Below, one piece after another: positions 11,331 to 23,389 of a DNA stretch of 64,000 nucleotides (position 1 is the first letter of the stretch; each line of letters opens with the position of its first letter). The notes below the pieces were generated by a model. That model saw only the letters and a list, made by a program, of their open reading frames with translations, was not told the DNA's origin and did not search any database. Origin of the DNA: Daphnia pulex. Lineage: Eukaryota > Arthropoda > Branchiopoda > Diplostraca > Daphniidae. Location: NCBI RefSeq assembly GCF_021134715.1, contig NC_060028.1, positions 2,688,501 to 2,752,500 of the forward strand, read 5' to 3'. Position numbers and translations under genes: made by a program.

Positions 11331-12099
11331 GATCCTGCAACCTGATATATAAATAAAATATAAAATGTGATTTACATTATATTAAGAAATAGTCTCATAA
11401 CCTTAGCTTTCAGCACGACCGTGTTTCTTAGCAGCTCTAACCTACTAAAATTCATAAAACAATGGTTGTCCAGATTCTTCTCCATGGCTGCAATAACTTT
11501 TTTTAACTGTCAATGCTACTGTTGGAACAATCGTAATGACATCATGTCATGTTTTCCAAAGATTATCGTCAATTCAATTGGGATCATCAATTTTTCAATG
11601 ACAACAGCTCTAATAACCGACACTTTGCTATCGGTTCAAGATTGAAAGTTCAGGAAATTGTAAACTATAAACCATTAGAAAAAAATTTCACTTTCCTTCG
11701 TTTCCCACCGAAACGGCTAATCAAGCCAATGCTTTTTGTCCTTTGTGTTTTTGAACTTAAGATCGTCGATCAACATCTTTAAAACGTTCAACAGACAGAG
11801 GCGACACGTGTAAGAATTAAGGTCATATTGGTCATCCAGGATGAACAGCACAGGATGCAAAATAAGCAAAAGCTTTCGTTAAACGAAAACCAATGACCAG
11901 ATTTCCTAGGATTAAATGTAATAAGCTGTAAAAAAACCTTTTCAGTAGTGGACAGAGACTTCGACGAAAGAAGAAAAAACGTTTTTGAAAATGTATTTAT
12001 GATTTTATGACTTTTATCATGGGAATAATCATCAACAATTCTGGAGAAGAATTAGGGAAACATGACTACGGGGAAAAATCTTCAAATTTGAAAGGGGAA

Positions 12100-13540
12100 T
12101 CCGAGAGAGTGACTTAGGAGGACTACAAAGTTGAGGAAGGTTAAGAGGAGGATAATGAAGGTGATGATAACAGTGAGGAAAGTGAAGGCACTCAGCATGA
12201 GGAACAGAAACCTAACAGAAAACAGCTTAGGAGAAAAGCATGGAAGGAGAAATGGTTATGGATAACCAACGAAAGAATAAAATAAAATTTGGCACTCAAT
12301 CAGATGAGTTGCCAGAAGAGTTGGCTTTAAAATGTAACTAAATAGAAACAAAGTAGTTGTCCCCCCAATAAATTTATTTTGTAGATAATTGTTCGGGAAG
12401 TGAATCTGTCAATTACAAGAGAGTGTGAGGAATCCTTTACAGAAATGGATGCCAAATAAAAAAAAGAAATTTGTGGAAACCTAAACTATCATCCGTGTTG
12501 TGAAACTTAAACTATCATCTGTGTTGTGAAATTGAAGAAGAGGACAAAAAAGATGGTCAGGATAAAGATCTTTAGGAAGAAGTGGTGAAAAATCCTCGTA
12601 TTTTGAAGTGCGCCAGAACGCTATTTCAATCAAGACCTGGCGCAAATTTTCATGGACCATTTTATTTTGAATTTCAAGTGGAAATAAAATTTTCAGTTCA
12701 AACAGTTCAAAAAAGCAATTGACTATTTGTGGTAACTTGTTGTGAAATTTAGGTAGTGAAAAGGTAGTGACAAGGTAAAATCAGCAGACAACTGCCTTAT
12801 ATTTTTTTGGTACCTTCTTGGGAAAATGAGGCAGTGAAAACGTAGTGATCAGGTAATGACACTCAGCAGTGAAAAGGATGGTAGCGAGATGTTGGGCAAA
12901 TAGCGTTATGGTCGCGACCCAGCCAACGATGTGCCAGCTGGGCTTTTATTCCTCTATCGTCATTATTCCCGTAAGTTCCTGCGTCTTCTTGATCATTTGT
13001 GTCTTCTTTCCTTGCGTCTTGCATGCTTCTGTCATCCTTACCTTCTTTACCTTAATTTTCTACATGAGCGACTTCAGTTTCTACCAACACTGGATTTCTG
13101 GAAGTTATGTTCGAATTAAAAAAAACTGATGTATGTAAATCATCCTGCGGGAAAGGAAGTCTCTCTGTGAGTCTCTTAGAGCCCATTTTAAAAATTCCAG
13201 GATTGGACTGTCCCCTACTCCAGCTATTCATCTTTACTCTTTGGTTTGACCCCTGCGAACCCGTGGTCACCTTTTCTTCATCCATCCTTATTCTTCCCTT
13301 CAGCTCTTGTGTCCTCTTGACCACTTTTTTCTTCTAATTTTTGGTATAATGATCCCCCTTTTTTGTTCTAACCTCATCCTGATTTCCATATTCAGCAACT
13401 TCAGCTACTATTTACACATCATTTTTGGAAAGTCAAGTAAGAATTAACAACAGGAACTAAAATATAGTCTTACGATCGTCTGCTTGTTCATCGGAACTGC
13501 TATTTGTATAATCTGAGACTACTGGAGTAGGAAGTACCTG
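12100..13540. pseudogene. Scattered relics of acidic exons
   Basis: On the plus strand about 12130-12290 carries EDNEGDDNSEESEG and KPNRKQLRRKAWK, again an acidic then basic exon. On the minus strand 13473-13535 carries a short exon (VVSDYTNSSSDEQADD) bounded by AG and GTAAG, and 12870-13330 contains two related basic/acidic stretches that look like a partial internal duplication. None forms a continuous gene. They resemble the tail of the zinc-finger family only in composition and layout, so membership is an inference. Confidence 0.35.
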
Positions 13541-13559
13541 AAAGAAAGGGCTAAAGGGT

Positions 13560-15800
13560 GGTAAATTGACTCCTTATCAAAATATTAAGGATTATCTTGA
13601 AAAAGTATCTAAAACAAATTTATATATTACGGTAGCTGGTACATAAGATGCACATGGTCAACAAGGGATTGCATATAAAACAGGCATCTAATATAAGTTG
13701 GTAATTATTGTTAATAATAAAAAAAACCAAAACATAATTGAAAAGGATTTGACTTACACGTAACAATATTACCAAAGGTATATTCGTTTTCATCTTTCAT
13801 ACTGGCTATTTTCTATATCAAAATAGTACAAAAGAACGAAATCGTATTGTTGGTTGACCATTGTTGGCTGCCCTAGTTTTTAAATGTATCTGCCAGTGCT
13901 CTGAGAAATTTTGAATATATTGATTTCAAAAGCGTCTTTACGTCATGGTTACATTTAACTGTTTTGAAATTTGTATTTCTATATTTAAAAAACTGATTCA
14001 TAATTGTCGAAATGGGGAAACTTAGGAAAGCAGAACGTCACCTTCTTGGATCGACCAAGGACGAGAAAATAATCCAAGTAGAATTATCTGAATCATCCTC
14101 CTTCTCAACGATATCACCATGGGTTCAAGGACCTTTGCGAAGGTCCAGGGAGTGTACGACAGGGAAAAAAATAATGAGGTTTGAAAACAACCCATCCCAC
14201 ATGAACTAAAGAAATTTCCTATCTTCCGAATGGAATTGTAAGGTAGCTATAAGAACCCTGCTTGGCGTCTCTTTTTGTCAATGCTGTCGTGTAAGTGGCA
14301 GATTCAGATCCAGATATCCAGCATTTAATGCCACGTGAGCTGTGAGCTGCTTCTTCTCTTTCCGTGCCTACCGGATGCGGAAGTTGACGACTGTCTTCCC
14401 GGGCGTGGCAGCCTTTAGCTTCTGGCGTGTTCTTGCCTCATTAATGACGTTTGAATAATTGGTGCGATGTCTTCTGTACACCCTGTGAACGCGTATCTCA
14501 CTTTGTCGCAGTCGCCGGCACTACACACGAATGGCGTGAAGAGATTTTCCATTTGAGGAATGTAGAATTCCAAAAGATTTTATTTAAAAAAGGGAATAGT
14601 CGACAAATGACGATGAAACTTTTTAATGGGCCCACCATACTTGATCAGCGAGGAAGCATCAATCCTAAACGACACGCCACCCGCTTTCAACCGTGAGATT
14701 AGTGCTTTAATTGCCAAAATCAGCATGAGCTGTTCCACACATGAAGAATCACTAATTTCCTCAACAAGAAAATCTCTTGGATTCAACCGAAGTTGGCCGC
14801 TATGGAGCCAATACCCAGATTCTATTCAATTCTGATCAACAATTCGTCCTAAGGCTAAAAATGTCGCCTCTCAATTGTATCCTAAGCCAGTGAAAGTTTT
14901 TACTATATTCTGTTAAATAACCTAGTTTAATTGGAATCACTTTTACATACAGAGCAATTCCTGAGGCAAAAGATGTTTCCGCTCCTGTATTTGACATAAA
15001 AAAGTGAAAATAATAAAATATCTTGTGATCTAGTTCAAAATACAAATTTTGGTATACTGCAGATATCAACAAATTTCTTATTTTTTAAATTTAAGTGCTA
15101 AAAAAAACATCTTTCATAAAAAAATCTTTCATAGTTGGAAATCAAAATTTTGGTATACTGCAGTTATCAACTCAAAACTATTTTTTGTTATGTGGTAAAA
15201 GAACAATAAATAATCAGGAACGATTTAATTTGTACACTAGTTCTCTAAGCAGAGGTAATCTTATAACTCTTTTTTACGAAATTTGTACTTACTCCTTCTG
15301 AATTTTAGGGGATCCCATTTTCTTAGGATCGTACTCGTTCGTAACTTAAAATGATCGATTGAAATAGACAGAAACACGAAGTATTTTACTTAGCCAAACA
15401 AATTGTTTGTTATTGTTGTCATAAAACGGCAAAGTAAACAATAATACATAGTATGTATGAGGATATATGAGGACATATGAGGATGCTAGAGATGCGTGTT
15501 TGCGTGAATATATTTCATTTCTCTTCCGAGAAAAAATTATGACTTGGTATGTTTTTATTTATTTTATTTTTTTATTTTGATTTTAGTTAATTGTTAGTTA
15601 ATTCCCCCCCTCCCCATCTTTTTTTTTATTTAGTAATTTTTTTCCTGGATGGAATTTTGATGCTTACCAAAATTCCGTCCAAAAGGCACTACTTCCAGGG
15701 GGTGGGGTATACCCCACGTAGTCCAGCCAACCCTGGATGACAAGATCAAAAATGATGGTTGTAATAAGACGGAGATCCGTTTTAAACAAAGAAATGATTT
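13560..15800. other. Spacer without supported gene
   Basis: Only short unsupported open frames. A doublet of AATTTTGGTATACTGCAG at about 15040 and 15150 and three copies of a short tatgagga motif at about 15455-15490 are minor repeats. Confidence 0.35.
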
Positions 15801-15899
15801 TTGATTCATCCTGCTGGTGTTTATTGGAGAAATAAGTAAGTCTAAAATGTCTTTGTGCGTTTTTTATTTATTTTTTAATAATTTATTTCTTTTTTATTC

Positions 15900-17954
15900 T
15901 AAAGAATTCAAGGTAACATCCGTTGATCATATAAAAGAAAAGGCGGTAACCGATGCGTACATGAGGATGTATAAGCTCCTGTTCCAATCTGGAAAAGTTC
16001 CAGCTTTCATATTTCACAAAAACAGAGAAATTCCAGGAAAAACCTTCAACTTTGGGAATTCCTCGAATTGCGCAAAATCAACAACAGATACATTTTGTAA
16101 TTAAATCCTTCGAACCTACTAAACGAACCTAAAAAAAACTTCTTATCATTATTCAGTGGACACCGAAAACACGGTACAAGCTGCCATTGCAACTATTCGC
16201 CAGCAATCGATCGAATTGCTTGGACGGCAGGATATTAAGGGGTGCTGGGCACTACTTGACCAGCTCTTTCCAAGGAACTTCTTCCACAGACTCAAAATTA
16301 CGGCTCCGTACTCAGGAGGTAAAGGCAAACCCCGTTACAACCCAAAGAGGCTACAACACAAACCATTCACGCCAAGGCACACTCCGTGCAAATCCGACCA
16401 TCTTACTACGGAAGACAAGGAGAAACTTTCCGAACTCGAGGAAGAGCAGCGCTTCCAAGACTTCCTGGCAAGAGAAGCAGCAGCAAAGGCATCTGCAGCC
16501 CGAGACCAGAAAGAAGCCTTTTACGAGCTGTCCAATTTGGCGAGAGAACAAAAAGAGATTGACCGGAAAAAATTAGAACTGGCCCATAAATACAACGAAT
16601 CATTCGGGGTTAATACGGCAGCCAGCACCATCGCGGTGAATACCATCCTCATTACACCACCGATAACTCCAGCCAAAAGATCTGATCATCTCCGTCAACT
16701 GTTCGGGATAAAACCACCCAACACAGCCCAGGAGGAGGCGGTACAGAAAGAGAAAGAGGCCGAAGATAAATTGCTAGAAGATACAAACTCTATGGAAATT
16801 GTTGAAAACTGATCAAATACAAATCATTTGCATTCTATATTCTTTGTAAAAAAAATGGCTAAAGGGAGTAAAAGGAACAAAAGAGCATCGCTAGAAGCCA
16901 CAAAATCCCCGCCTGGCACAAGGGCGCAAAGCCAGAAAAAATCCCGGACTAATACACCAGTTGAGGAAGAGACAGAAAGGGAACTAGTTGATGCCATAGT
17001 AACTAGTGCTATTCCTAACCTAGAAGAAACTATCGGGAACACGGAAGTAGAAACATTAGAATCTGCGGCAGAAAGCAGTGACGAGGACAAAGATGACATA
17101 GAAGCCTCGGTGGAAGAAACCATAGCAATACTAAAAAAAAAAAGTTACAAACTACATGCGATATTCAATTAATCACAAGACAGAATATCAGGAAAACAGA
17201 CAGAAACTTTAGAAGACTACGGGAGGATGGCATAGTCATGGGCCAATTCATCGACACATTAATAACAAAACTGAATCAGCAAAAACACGAGATCAGAGAG
17301 TTAAAACAGGTAACATCAAACGATAGCTGTGAAACAGACTCAGCCGAGGCTGCAGAAAGGGAGGCAATAAAAGAAGCAAGCATGAGAGAGTTCCATGAAC
17401 TAGCTAAGGACATTGAAAGCGAGTACGCTAACTTTCAAGACGCAGAAACACAAGATAAGTCAATCCCACTGGCAAGAGCCGAAACAATTTATTCTATCAT
17501 GTCACAATCCCATGACGAGATACGGAAAACGGCAGCTTTAAATGATAGGAGAGATATAAGAATTATCAAAGCTAACGCAAACGAAACATTGACAAAAATG
17601 AAAATCAGTCAATCGAACTCAGGGAAGCAATCGGGCACAGCAAAACCCAAACTGGGATTACCAGAATTTGATGGAGACGCGCTAAGATATTTTGGCTGGG
17701 TAAAGCAATGGAAAACGTATGACCAAGATCCGTCCCTATCAGAAACAGAGAAAGCTAGATTGCTAATACAGTGTCTTAAAAGTCGTGCAAACGAAGCAAT
17801 TCTGCCATTTTCCGACGAAAGCTATTCTAATCTAAAAAAAAGGTTAGAAGAGAGGTACGGCAGTAAACCCAAGGCAATCGCCCTAAGAAGAGGTGAATTA
17901 AGGAAAATCAGCGGTACGCCAATACCAGCGCAATACAGCGCGGAATCTAGATAA
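15900..17954 (+). mobile_element. BEL/Pao-like retrotransposon gag region, truncated
   Basis: Three open frames lie in series: 16156-16812 (218 codons, coiled and charged), 16828-17172 (114 codons, KGSKRNKRASLEATKS basic start then acidic) and 17238-17954 (238 codons). The last carries the DUF1759 gag signature of BEL/Pao elements: LGLPEFDGDALRYFGWVKQW, LSETEKARLLIQCLKSRANEA, YSNLKKRLEERYGSK. Frames two and three overlap if one base is added or lost in an 11-A run at 17133-17143. No zinc knuckle, protease, reverse transcriptase or 5' LTR follows; similarity stops at about 17950. The upstream frame (15905-16100, FKVTSVDHIKEKAV) is next to a possible splice pair and may be part of the 5' leader or unrelated. 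Confidence 0.7.
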
Positions 17955-18760
17955 AAGTTGAAAAGTTGCCTCTAAAATGAAAAATGCGTACATTTTGCAG
18001 CCCGTGAAGTACTTAAAAACTGAACTTTAATAGCCCCAACAAAGTGCTTCATTCTTAAACACAAGATTAACTTAATGAAAAAAACTTGTTATTCAGTGTG
18101 TTTGGTCTCTTCTGTTTCTTCGTACGAACAAAGGCGGAATTTTTACTGTGGGCATCGATTATCTCAATGTATATGAGACATACAAAAAGTCAAAAAGGCA
18201 TTCTATATATAGATCTTTGAGCTCTTTACTCGACCATTCGCAAAATTCAACTGGGAAGTGTTGAAGTTGGCAGACGTAATATACAGAATTTTGCAGCTTC
18301 TTGTCATAGCAGCTGCAATTTCATTTTGTCAGCCCCCCAGAGGGTGTGTTGATTACTAAAACTGAAATTGACGATTGGGGGGTCTATAAAAACATGAATG
18401 ACTTACAGACAAAATAGGTCCCGCCTTCAATCCCGACCCTAAATATATAAAAAACAAAAAAGTTTATATTTCTACCGCTAGGTGATTTAGGGAACGATGA
18501 ATACACTTCAGGCCAGTGGTCTGAAAAAGCCCAACCTTTCGTGCCATCATAAGCGCTAGTTGTATGCTTATAAAACACACCGCGCCACCACCACTCTATC
18601 GATTCAGGCCTTCAGTCCATGACTCCATGCTTCAGTCGCGTGGTCGCACAGCATCGTTGCGGACGCACTGTCAATTTTTTCAAAGTTTTCGTGGGAATTA
18701 TAAGTTCAATACTATCTTTCTCCAATGCAAAACAATAAAAAAAATGGAATTTGGGAAAAA
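17955..18760. other. Spacer without supported gene
   Basis: No family resemblance in any frame; boundary sequence between the truncated gag and an acidic exon relic. Confidence 0.35.
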
Positions 18761-18769
18761 GAAGAACTA

Positions 18770-18985
18770 TGCAGAGTTTTCTTGCACGAACATATTCTTC
18801 ATCTTCCTTATCTTCCTCAGAAGATGAGGAGACTGACTCAATGGAATCAGAACTTGTCTCTGCGTAATCATAGTCACCTAGATCATCATTTGAATCTCTT
18901 TCTTCTTGTGAATCCACGTCTTCCTCCTCTGCATCATTCTGGGCTTCTCTATAAGCTTTGTGTTCTTTTACAGGGCCATAGTCTT
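18770..18985 (-). pseudogene. Acidic exon (unidentified), splice-bounded
   Basis: A minus-strand exon beginning after ttattcaag encodes YGPVKEHKAYREAQNDAEEE, then runs through SQEERDSNDDLGDYDYAETS and SSSSEEDKEDEEYVRARK. The last bases recur at about 19045-19070 (gttttcttgcacgaaca), showing a local duplication of the exon edge. Comparable in style to the acidic family but without a zinc finger. A further acidic stretch (DSDFDSDDEIDYQQL) lies at 19140-19190. Confidence 0.4.
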
Positions 18986-19279
18986 GAATAAAAAAAATAA
19001 CAGTTAATATTCATAGGATGTGGAGTGGAGTGGATGTGATATGTGGAGTTTTCTTGCACGAACAAATATTGGAGGGATGCAAATAAATTGGTTTACAAAC
19101 AACTAGAAAGGGGGGGGGGCGCAGTTTATAGCTTAACTAATTGTTGATAATCAATTTCGTCGTCGCTGTCAAAGTCGCTGTCGGAATTTATCTGGGTTGG
19201 GTGCTCATAAGGCATCAGGGGTAACTAATTTTCTTTTTCCCTTCAGAGAGTTACTTCTTTTCACTTACTTCTTCTTTTT

Positions 19280-19480
19280 TTACCACGCTATTTTAGTTTA
19301 GTGCCAATATGCCAAAGAGGGGTAATATAGCTCGGTATTAAGCTAGGTAATAAGCCTTAAGCTAGGTATTATAGCTCGGTTTACCTAGCTTAAGTTTAGT
19401 AGGCAGAGAACGGAACAATAACTATGTTAGAGACCTTTATAGCTGTACCTAGCTTAAGTTTAGTAGTTTGGCATATTCGC
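19280..19480. repeat. Imperfect inverted and direct repeat cluster
   Basis: Copies of (c)ctagcttaag and its complement cttaagctagg alternate four times, flanked by ttagtgccaatatgccaaa on the left and tagtttggcatattcgca on the right, making a loose foldback of about 200 bases. Confidence 0.45.
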
Positions 19481-19581
19481 ACTCAGCGAGTAAAAGCTAC
19501 ATTAAAAAATTGGTCATTCATTTCAAGATTTTATTCAGCGCATTCTAGCATATAGCAAGCAAATTTAAGACAGTTAACATA

Positions 19582-20335
19582 TCAGTCTGTATCTGAAATT
19601 TAAAAAAAAAACTTGTTAAAGTTTTTTTTTTATTAAAGGGATATAGAACTTTGGGGAACTTTTTTTTCTATTTTGGGAAACTTACCCGAGGCACTGCAGT
19701 ACTTTTTAAACTCATCTTCCAAATTGAACTTTTTAGGGTTACGCTTGGCTTTCCTGGCGAGACGACGTTTTCGGGAGAGACTTGGTCATGCTGCTGGTTC
19801 TGCTACTGGTTCTTCTATTTTAGCCACCTGCTCCTCTCCTTCAGCGCCTTTCTCATGGTCTCCTTCAGCTTTTTCCTCAGGTACCCCTTTTGTCTCATCA
19901 ACTTTTGTCTCATCACTACCTGATTCGTGTTCAGATTCCTCCTCTTCTTCATCGTCTCCTTTTTAGTTACAAATAATATATGGACTGACTACTATTAAAA
20001 ATTCAAACCACGTAAACTTGTTTTACCATCTTCTGAACTTGGCACGTTGCCAGTGAATGCAGCTTCCACAAAGAACTTGAAGTATTGTTGTGGGCTGTCA
20101 TTACTTTTGTCATTAGTTTCCGGTCCTAAAAAAAATTGGTCAGACGAGTAGACTCATTGATATATTGTAAAATTCTATACTTTGCTCAAGACAAGTGATG
20201 CAAAATTGAGTCCATTTCGGGTTCATTTTGAGACACCTAAAAAGGATTTTTGTATCAAAATTGCTTGGGTAAGTTTTTCTAGCATTGAAAAACTTACTTA
20301 AAACATTCCCATTGTTCTTCAGTAGATTGATCCAT
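19582..20335 (-). pseudogene. RanBP2-type zinc finger acidic protein, copy 2 (all exons, one nonsense codon)
   Basis: Exons 20298-20335, 20181-20236, 20027-20125, 19686-19958 and 19582-19592 sum to 159 codons. The finger is intact (WECFK then CLKMNPKWTQFCITC). Exon 4 repeats the acidic and basic tail of copy 1, but the codon at 19796-19798 is TGA where copy 1 has GGA, removing the basic tail. The last exon adds DTD and a TGA, and an AATAAA lies at 19530-19535 on the minus strand. Copy 1 at 2.4-3.1 kb is closely similar in exons, introns and about 90 bases of upstream DNA, so the whole unit was duplicated with introns. A protein ending at the nonsense codon (about 120 residues) is still possible. 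Confidence 0.65.
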
Positions 20336-20649
20336 TTTAAACAGTATAATCCGGTTTGACAAAGAAATTTAGTGTATGGAAAGAATACGAATGGTGCTAG
20401 AAGTAGCTAGTGCATGACGCGCGGTACGCGTCGCAACCACAGTTTCAGTACTCAACCCCATTGTAGGAGAAGCCGCAACATGCATTGGTGGAATACATTC
20501 TCAATCTTCTACTTTCTTTTTGACACTTCTAATAGCAGACTTGCCTTCATCAGATATGATGATATATCGTCATTTTCACTACTTTTAACTCGACGGTTTC
20601 TCGAGAAATGCAGAAATGGATCTTAAAATGGATCCCGCGTTTTTTCCTC

Positions 20650-21118
20650 AACCGCTGACAATCACCAAGCAAAAGGCAGCATGATCACGGCTTCGTCGAA
20701 AAACAAAATAGTCACAAAAAACTCTTCATTCTTCAAGCCATACAACTGCGCTGATCCAGTAACTCTAGAAAGTGATGCTCATCGAGCCCTAATCCCGCCT
20801 GCTCTCCAAATTCCACATCACCAGCCGCCACCAGATGCGGACAGCGTTTCATTGGATGAACATGATGTGCAACAACCCACACCACCAGACGGAGATAATT
20901 TTCACGGTTGGCCGGAAGCCGAGGTGCAAAACCTAGAACCACACGAGAACGAGCCTTTTGATGCAGATAACTTTCCTCCTATCACATCCGATGAAGAAGA
21001 AGATGAACCGCAGAACCCTGGGGCTCCGGAGCGTCGGGGATCGCGGCCAAGAAGACGCCCAGACCCTCTTCACTATGTGGGGAAGGGAATCCAGGGCAAG
21101 AAACAAGAAAACAACTAA
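20650..21118 (+). mobile_element. LTR retrotransposon pol C-terminus (integrase tail)
   Basis: The open frame reads GSMITASSKNKIVTKNSSFFKPY, the typical end of Ty3/gypsy or BEL integrases (GSMIT...VTRN.S.FK), followed by a proline- and acid-rich tail ending in RRGSRPRRRPDPLHYVGKG. The stop at 21118 is 30 bases before the LTR. Upstream integrase and reverse transcriptase sequence is missing. Whether this belongs to the same element as the gag at 16-18 kb cannot be told from the sequence. Confidence 0.65.
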
Positions 21119-21147
21119 CGTGCTTAATCAAATGTATTCCTCAAATA

Positions 21148-21456
21148 TGTAGCCCAACACCCTACTACACCACACGTTACACACTATGAAATGGCAGACC
21201 GGTTTCGTACCGCAAAAACCCCGTAATTCAGATATTCAAAACAAATTGTAAATCTCACTTCATGTATTGTATACTCTGTGTCTCTATCTAAAGTAGGGAG
21301 AAATGCAGTATCCAGCAATATGACAACGTCGTGGCCCTAGCGGCTAGCGAACGGCAGTTGGAATAGAGCTATCCCAGAATAAACAAGTTCGTTATCTTCA
21401 GTCATCGTTATTCTAGTGTTATTCCTCTACAATCAGATCTGAGCTGGGACATTACA
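21148..21456 (+). repeat. 3' long terminal repeat, no 5' partner seen
   Basis: About 309 bases starting TGTAGCCC and ending GGACATTACA, directly downstream of the integrase tail, with the short TGTA/TACA terminal inversion of LTRs. I found no second copy of this sequence elsewhere in the window. Confidence 0.6.
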
Positions 21457-21668
21457 GACCTGGAAAAAAAGAACACCGAGCTTGAAGAGAGGTTGCGTGA
21501 TGTCCAACTTCCTGAATCTTCCAGTCCCGATACCGATGTTGAAATCATTCATTTAAAAATGAAGCTTAAGAAAATGCAAAATGATTATGAAACTTCTTGC
21601 CAGAAGTATTGTGATCTCAATATCGAATATGATGCAATGAAAACCCAACAAGAAAAAGACCGTAAACA
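21457..21668 (+). pseudogene. Coiled-coil exon interrupted by the LTR
   Basis: Immediately after the LTR the frame DLEKKNTELEERLRDVQLPE continues to EIIHLKMKLKKMQNDYETSC and EYDAMKTQQEKDRKQ, ending at a good donor (CAG|GTAGGC). Heptad spacing of Leu/Met suggests a coiled coil. No upstream part is visible, as expected if the element landed inside the exon. The parent gene is not recognised. Confidence 0.4.
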
Positions 21669-22024
21669 GGTAGGCAATATACAGTATTGACGACCACGAA
21701 TGGAATCGTCAGTCAATATCACGTTTTTAAACTTGCTGGCTGCATCCATAGTTAATACCTGAAAATATTAAAAAGAGTTCAACATTACAATTACACTACA
21801 AGTGAAGGAATTGTGAAAACGTTTACTTACCAAAATTTCGAGAAGTTGAATACAGCAAAGGCAATAGTTAACTGTCCGGGGGCTTCAATTTCTTTCGTCT
21901 CTGAGCTTAAAAAAATGGCCGATTTCTATTCCAAAGAAAAATCACGTATTTGCAATGTCTTCGTTGCTGCGATAGATGTTGGGTGTCGTCAACGTGGGCA
22001 GTTCCGGAAATCGCCGGTTTTTAG

Positions 22025-22940
22025 CTATCGCGTTGTTGGCCCACTGCGTGTGAGGCATTCCAATTCATTTTTTGTTGTTTCGGAAATAGACTTTAGTTTC
22101 CTTTTCTTTGGAAGAGTCTGACCGCCGTTGGAGGAAACAGTGGTACTCGAGGCTGTTCCACCATCAGTTACTTCTTCCTTCAACAATTTTGTTTCCCCGT
22201 TTAGGGTTAACACCGACCGCTTTTGATTGTTCTGCCGAATCATCGATCGACAAATTCCGAAATTTGTCAAACAGCAGATTCTTCGAAATTGGAAGACCCA
22301 TCAAATAGTCTGAATTGCGGTTGGCGCGTAACGCTGTAAAGTGGGGGGGGGGGGGGGGAGGGGGGGGAATTACATTTCACAAATAAAACCAAATAGAAAA
22401 TAAATGAATAACCCCATTCCTTTTTTTTCCTTCCCCGTTAAAAATAAATTTGAAAATATACTTACATGGTTTCACAAAGTCCGTCAAACCACACGGAATA
22501 GGAATCTCTTTACCCAGCGGAAATACGTAAAAAGAGTTGAATTTCGAAGATAGATTGCGATGTTGGTCGTCAGCAGCAGCATGATGCCAAAACGCAGAAA
22601 TTTCATTTAAATAGTCGTATAGATATCTATAGACAGGTAGTTCTGTAGCGGTATCGGGAGTGATTTGAAAAACGTAGAAGCTTTCGCCAATCGAGTAGGG
22701 GCATGACTTCAAGTAGGCGTCCACACTTTCGGGTGCCACAACGTCAACGATTGGTAAAAAAGTTGTCATTTCCAAGAGAGCGAGACCTTCAGAGGAGTAG
22801 TCCTAAAAAAATAGGGAAAACAAATAAATCTTATGGTGTTGTTGAAGCATATTGGAAAACTTACGGTTACGCAGTCCAAGCCGACCTTAAAGTTCATATC
22901 TCGTAGAAGCAGTGTTCCATTCCAAAAATTTCTTTTCGGA
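22025..22940 (-). pseudogene. Unidentified gene fragment with a frameshift
   Basis: Minus-strand exons: one ending at 22865 (NGTLLLRDMNFKVGLDCVT), 22466-22802 (LPIVDVVAPESVDAYLKSCP, YRYLYDYLNEISAFWHHAAA), and one starting at about 22336 (RANRNSDYLMGLPISKNLLF). The introns have GT-AG ends and agree in phase. Near 22215 the frame is lost, and protein-like sequence continues in another frame to a nuclear-localisation-like PKKRKLKS and a TAG at 22025. One base gained or lost explains this. I do not recognise the family. Either a pseudogene or an assembly error in a real gene. Confidence 0.4.
22343..22367 (+). other. Poly-G tract (G16 A G8)
   Basis: Twenty-four guanines interrupted by one adenine, inside an intron of the unidentified minus-strand gene (so poly-C in its transcript). 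On the plus strand it can form a G-quadruplex and is a likely site of sequencing error. Confidence 0.9.
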
Positions 22941-23389
22941 TTTGAAAAAGTAATCCCAGATTTCAGCCTCTTTTTAAGACTACGACCTACCTATTTACGG
23001 TGGGTGCTCTGGAAAGGTAAAAGATACGTTTTACATTTTTTGTTAAAAAAACGTACTTCGCTGTGATGTGGTCTGTGCTCTTCACCTCCTCTACCGCCTC
23101 TTTTTCCATGATATGGTTTAGCGACATGAGCAATTAACTTTCGCCACTGTCTATTGGACTGGTTTTCTCTAACGGCTTCACTGCCTACCTGCTTTTAACC
23201 TTTTGTTGCTATTACATCCGGAAGCTGTATGTTGTAGGTACGGTCATTTCATCACAATTCCATAGGTCACATATATAAACTTTTCTTCACTTTAAAATTC
23301 ATCCTTACAAAAGCAGAAGAGGATTTTATGCAGGGATATATACGAATCATGGAGCCTTTTACAGTAGAACTAGACGTGCTACAAAACAA

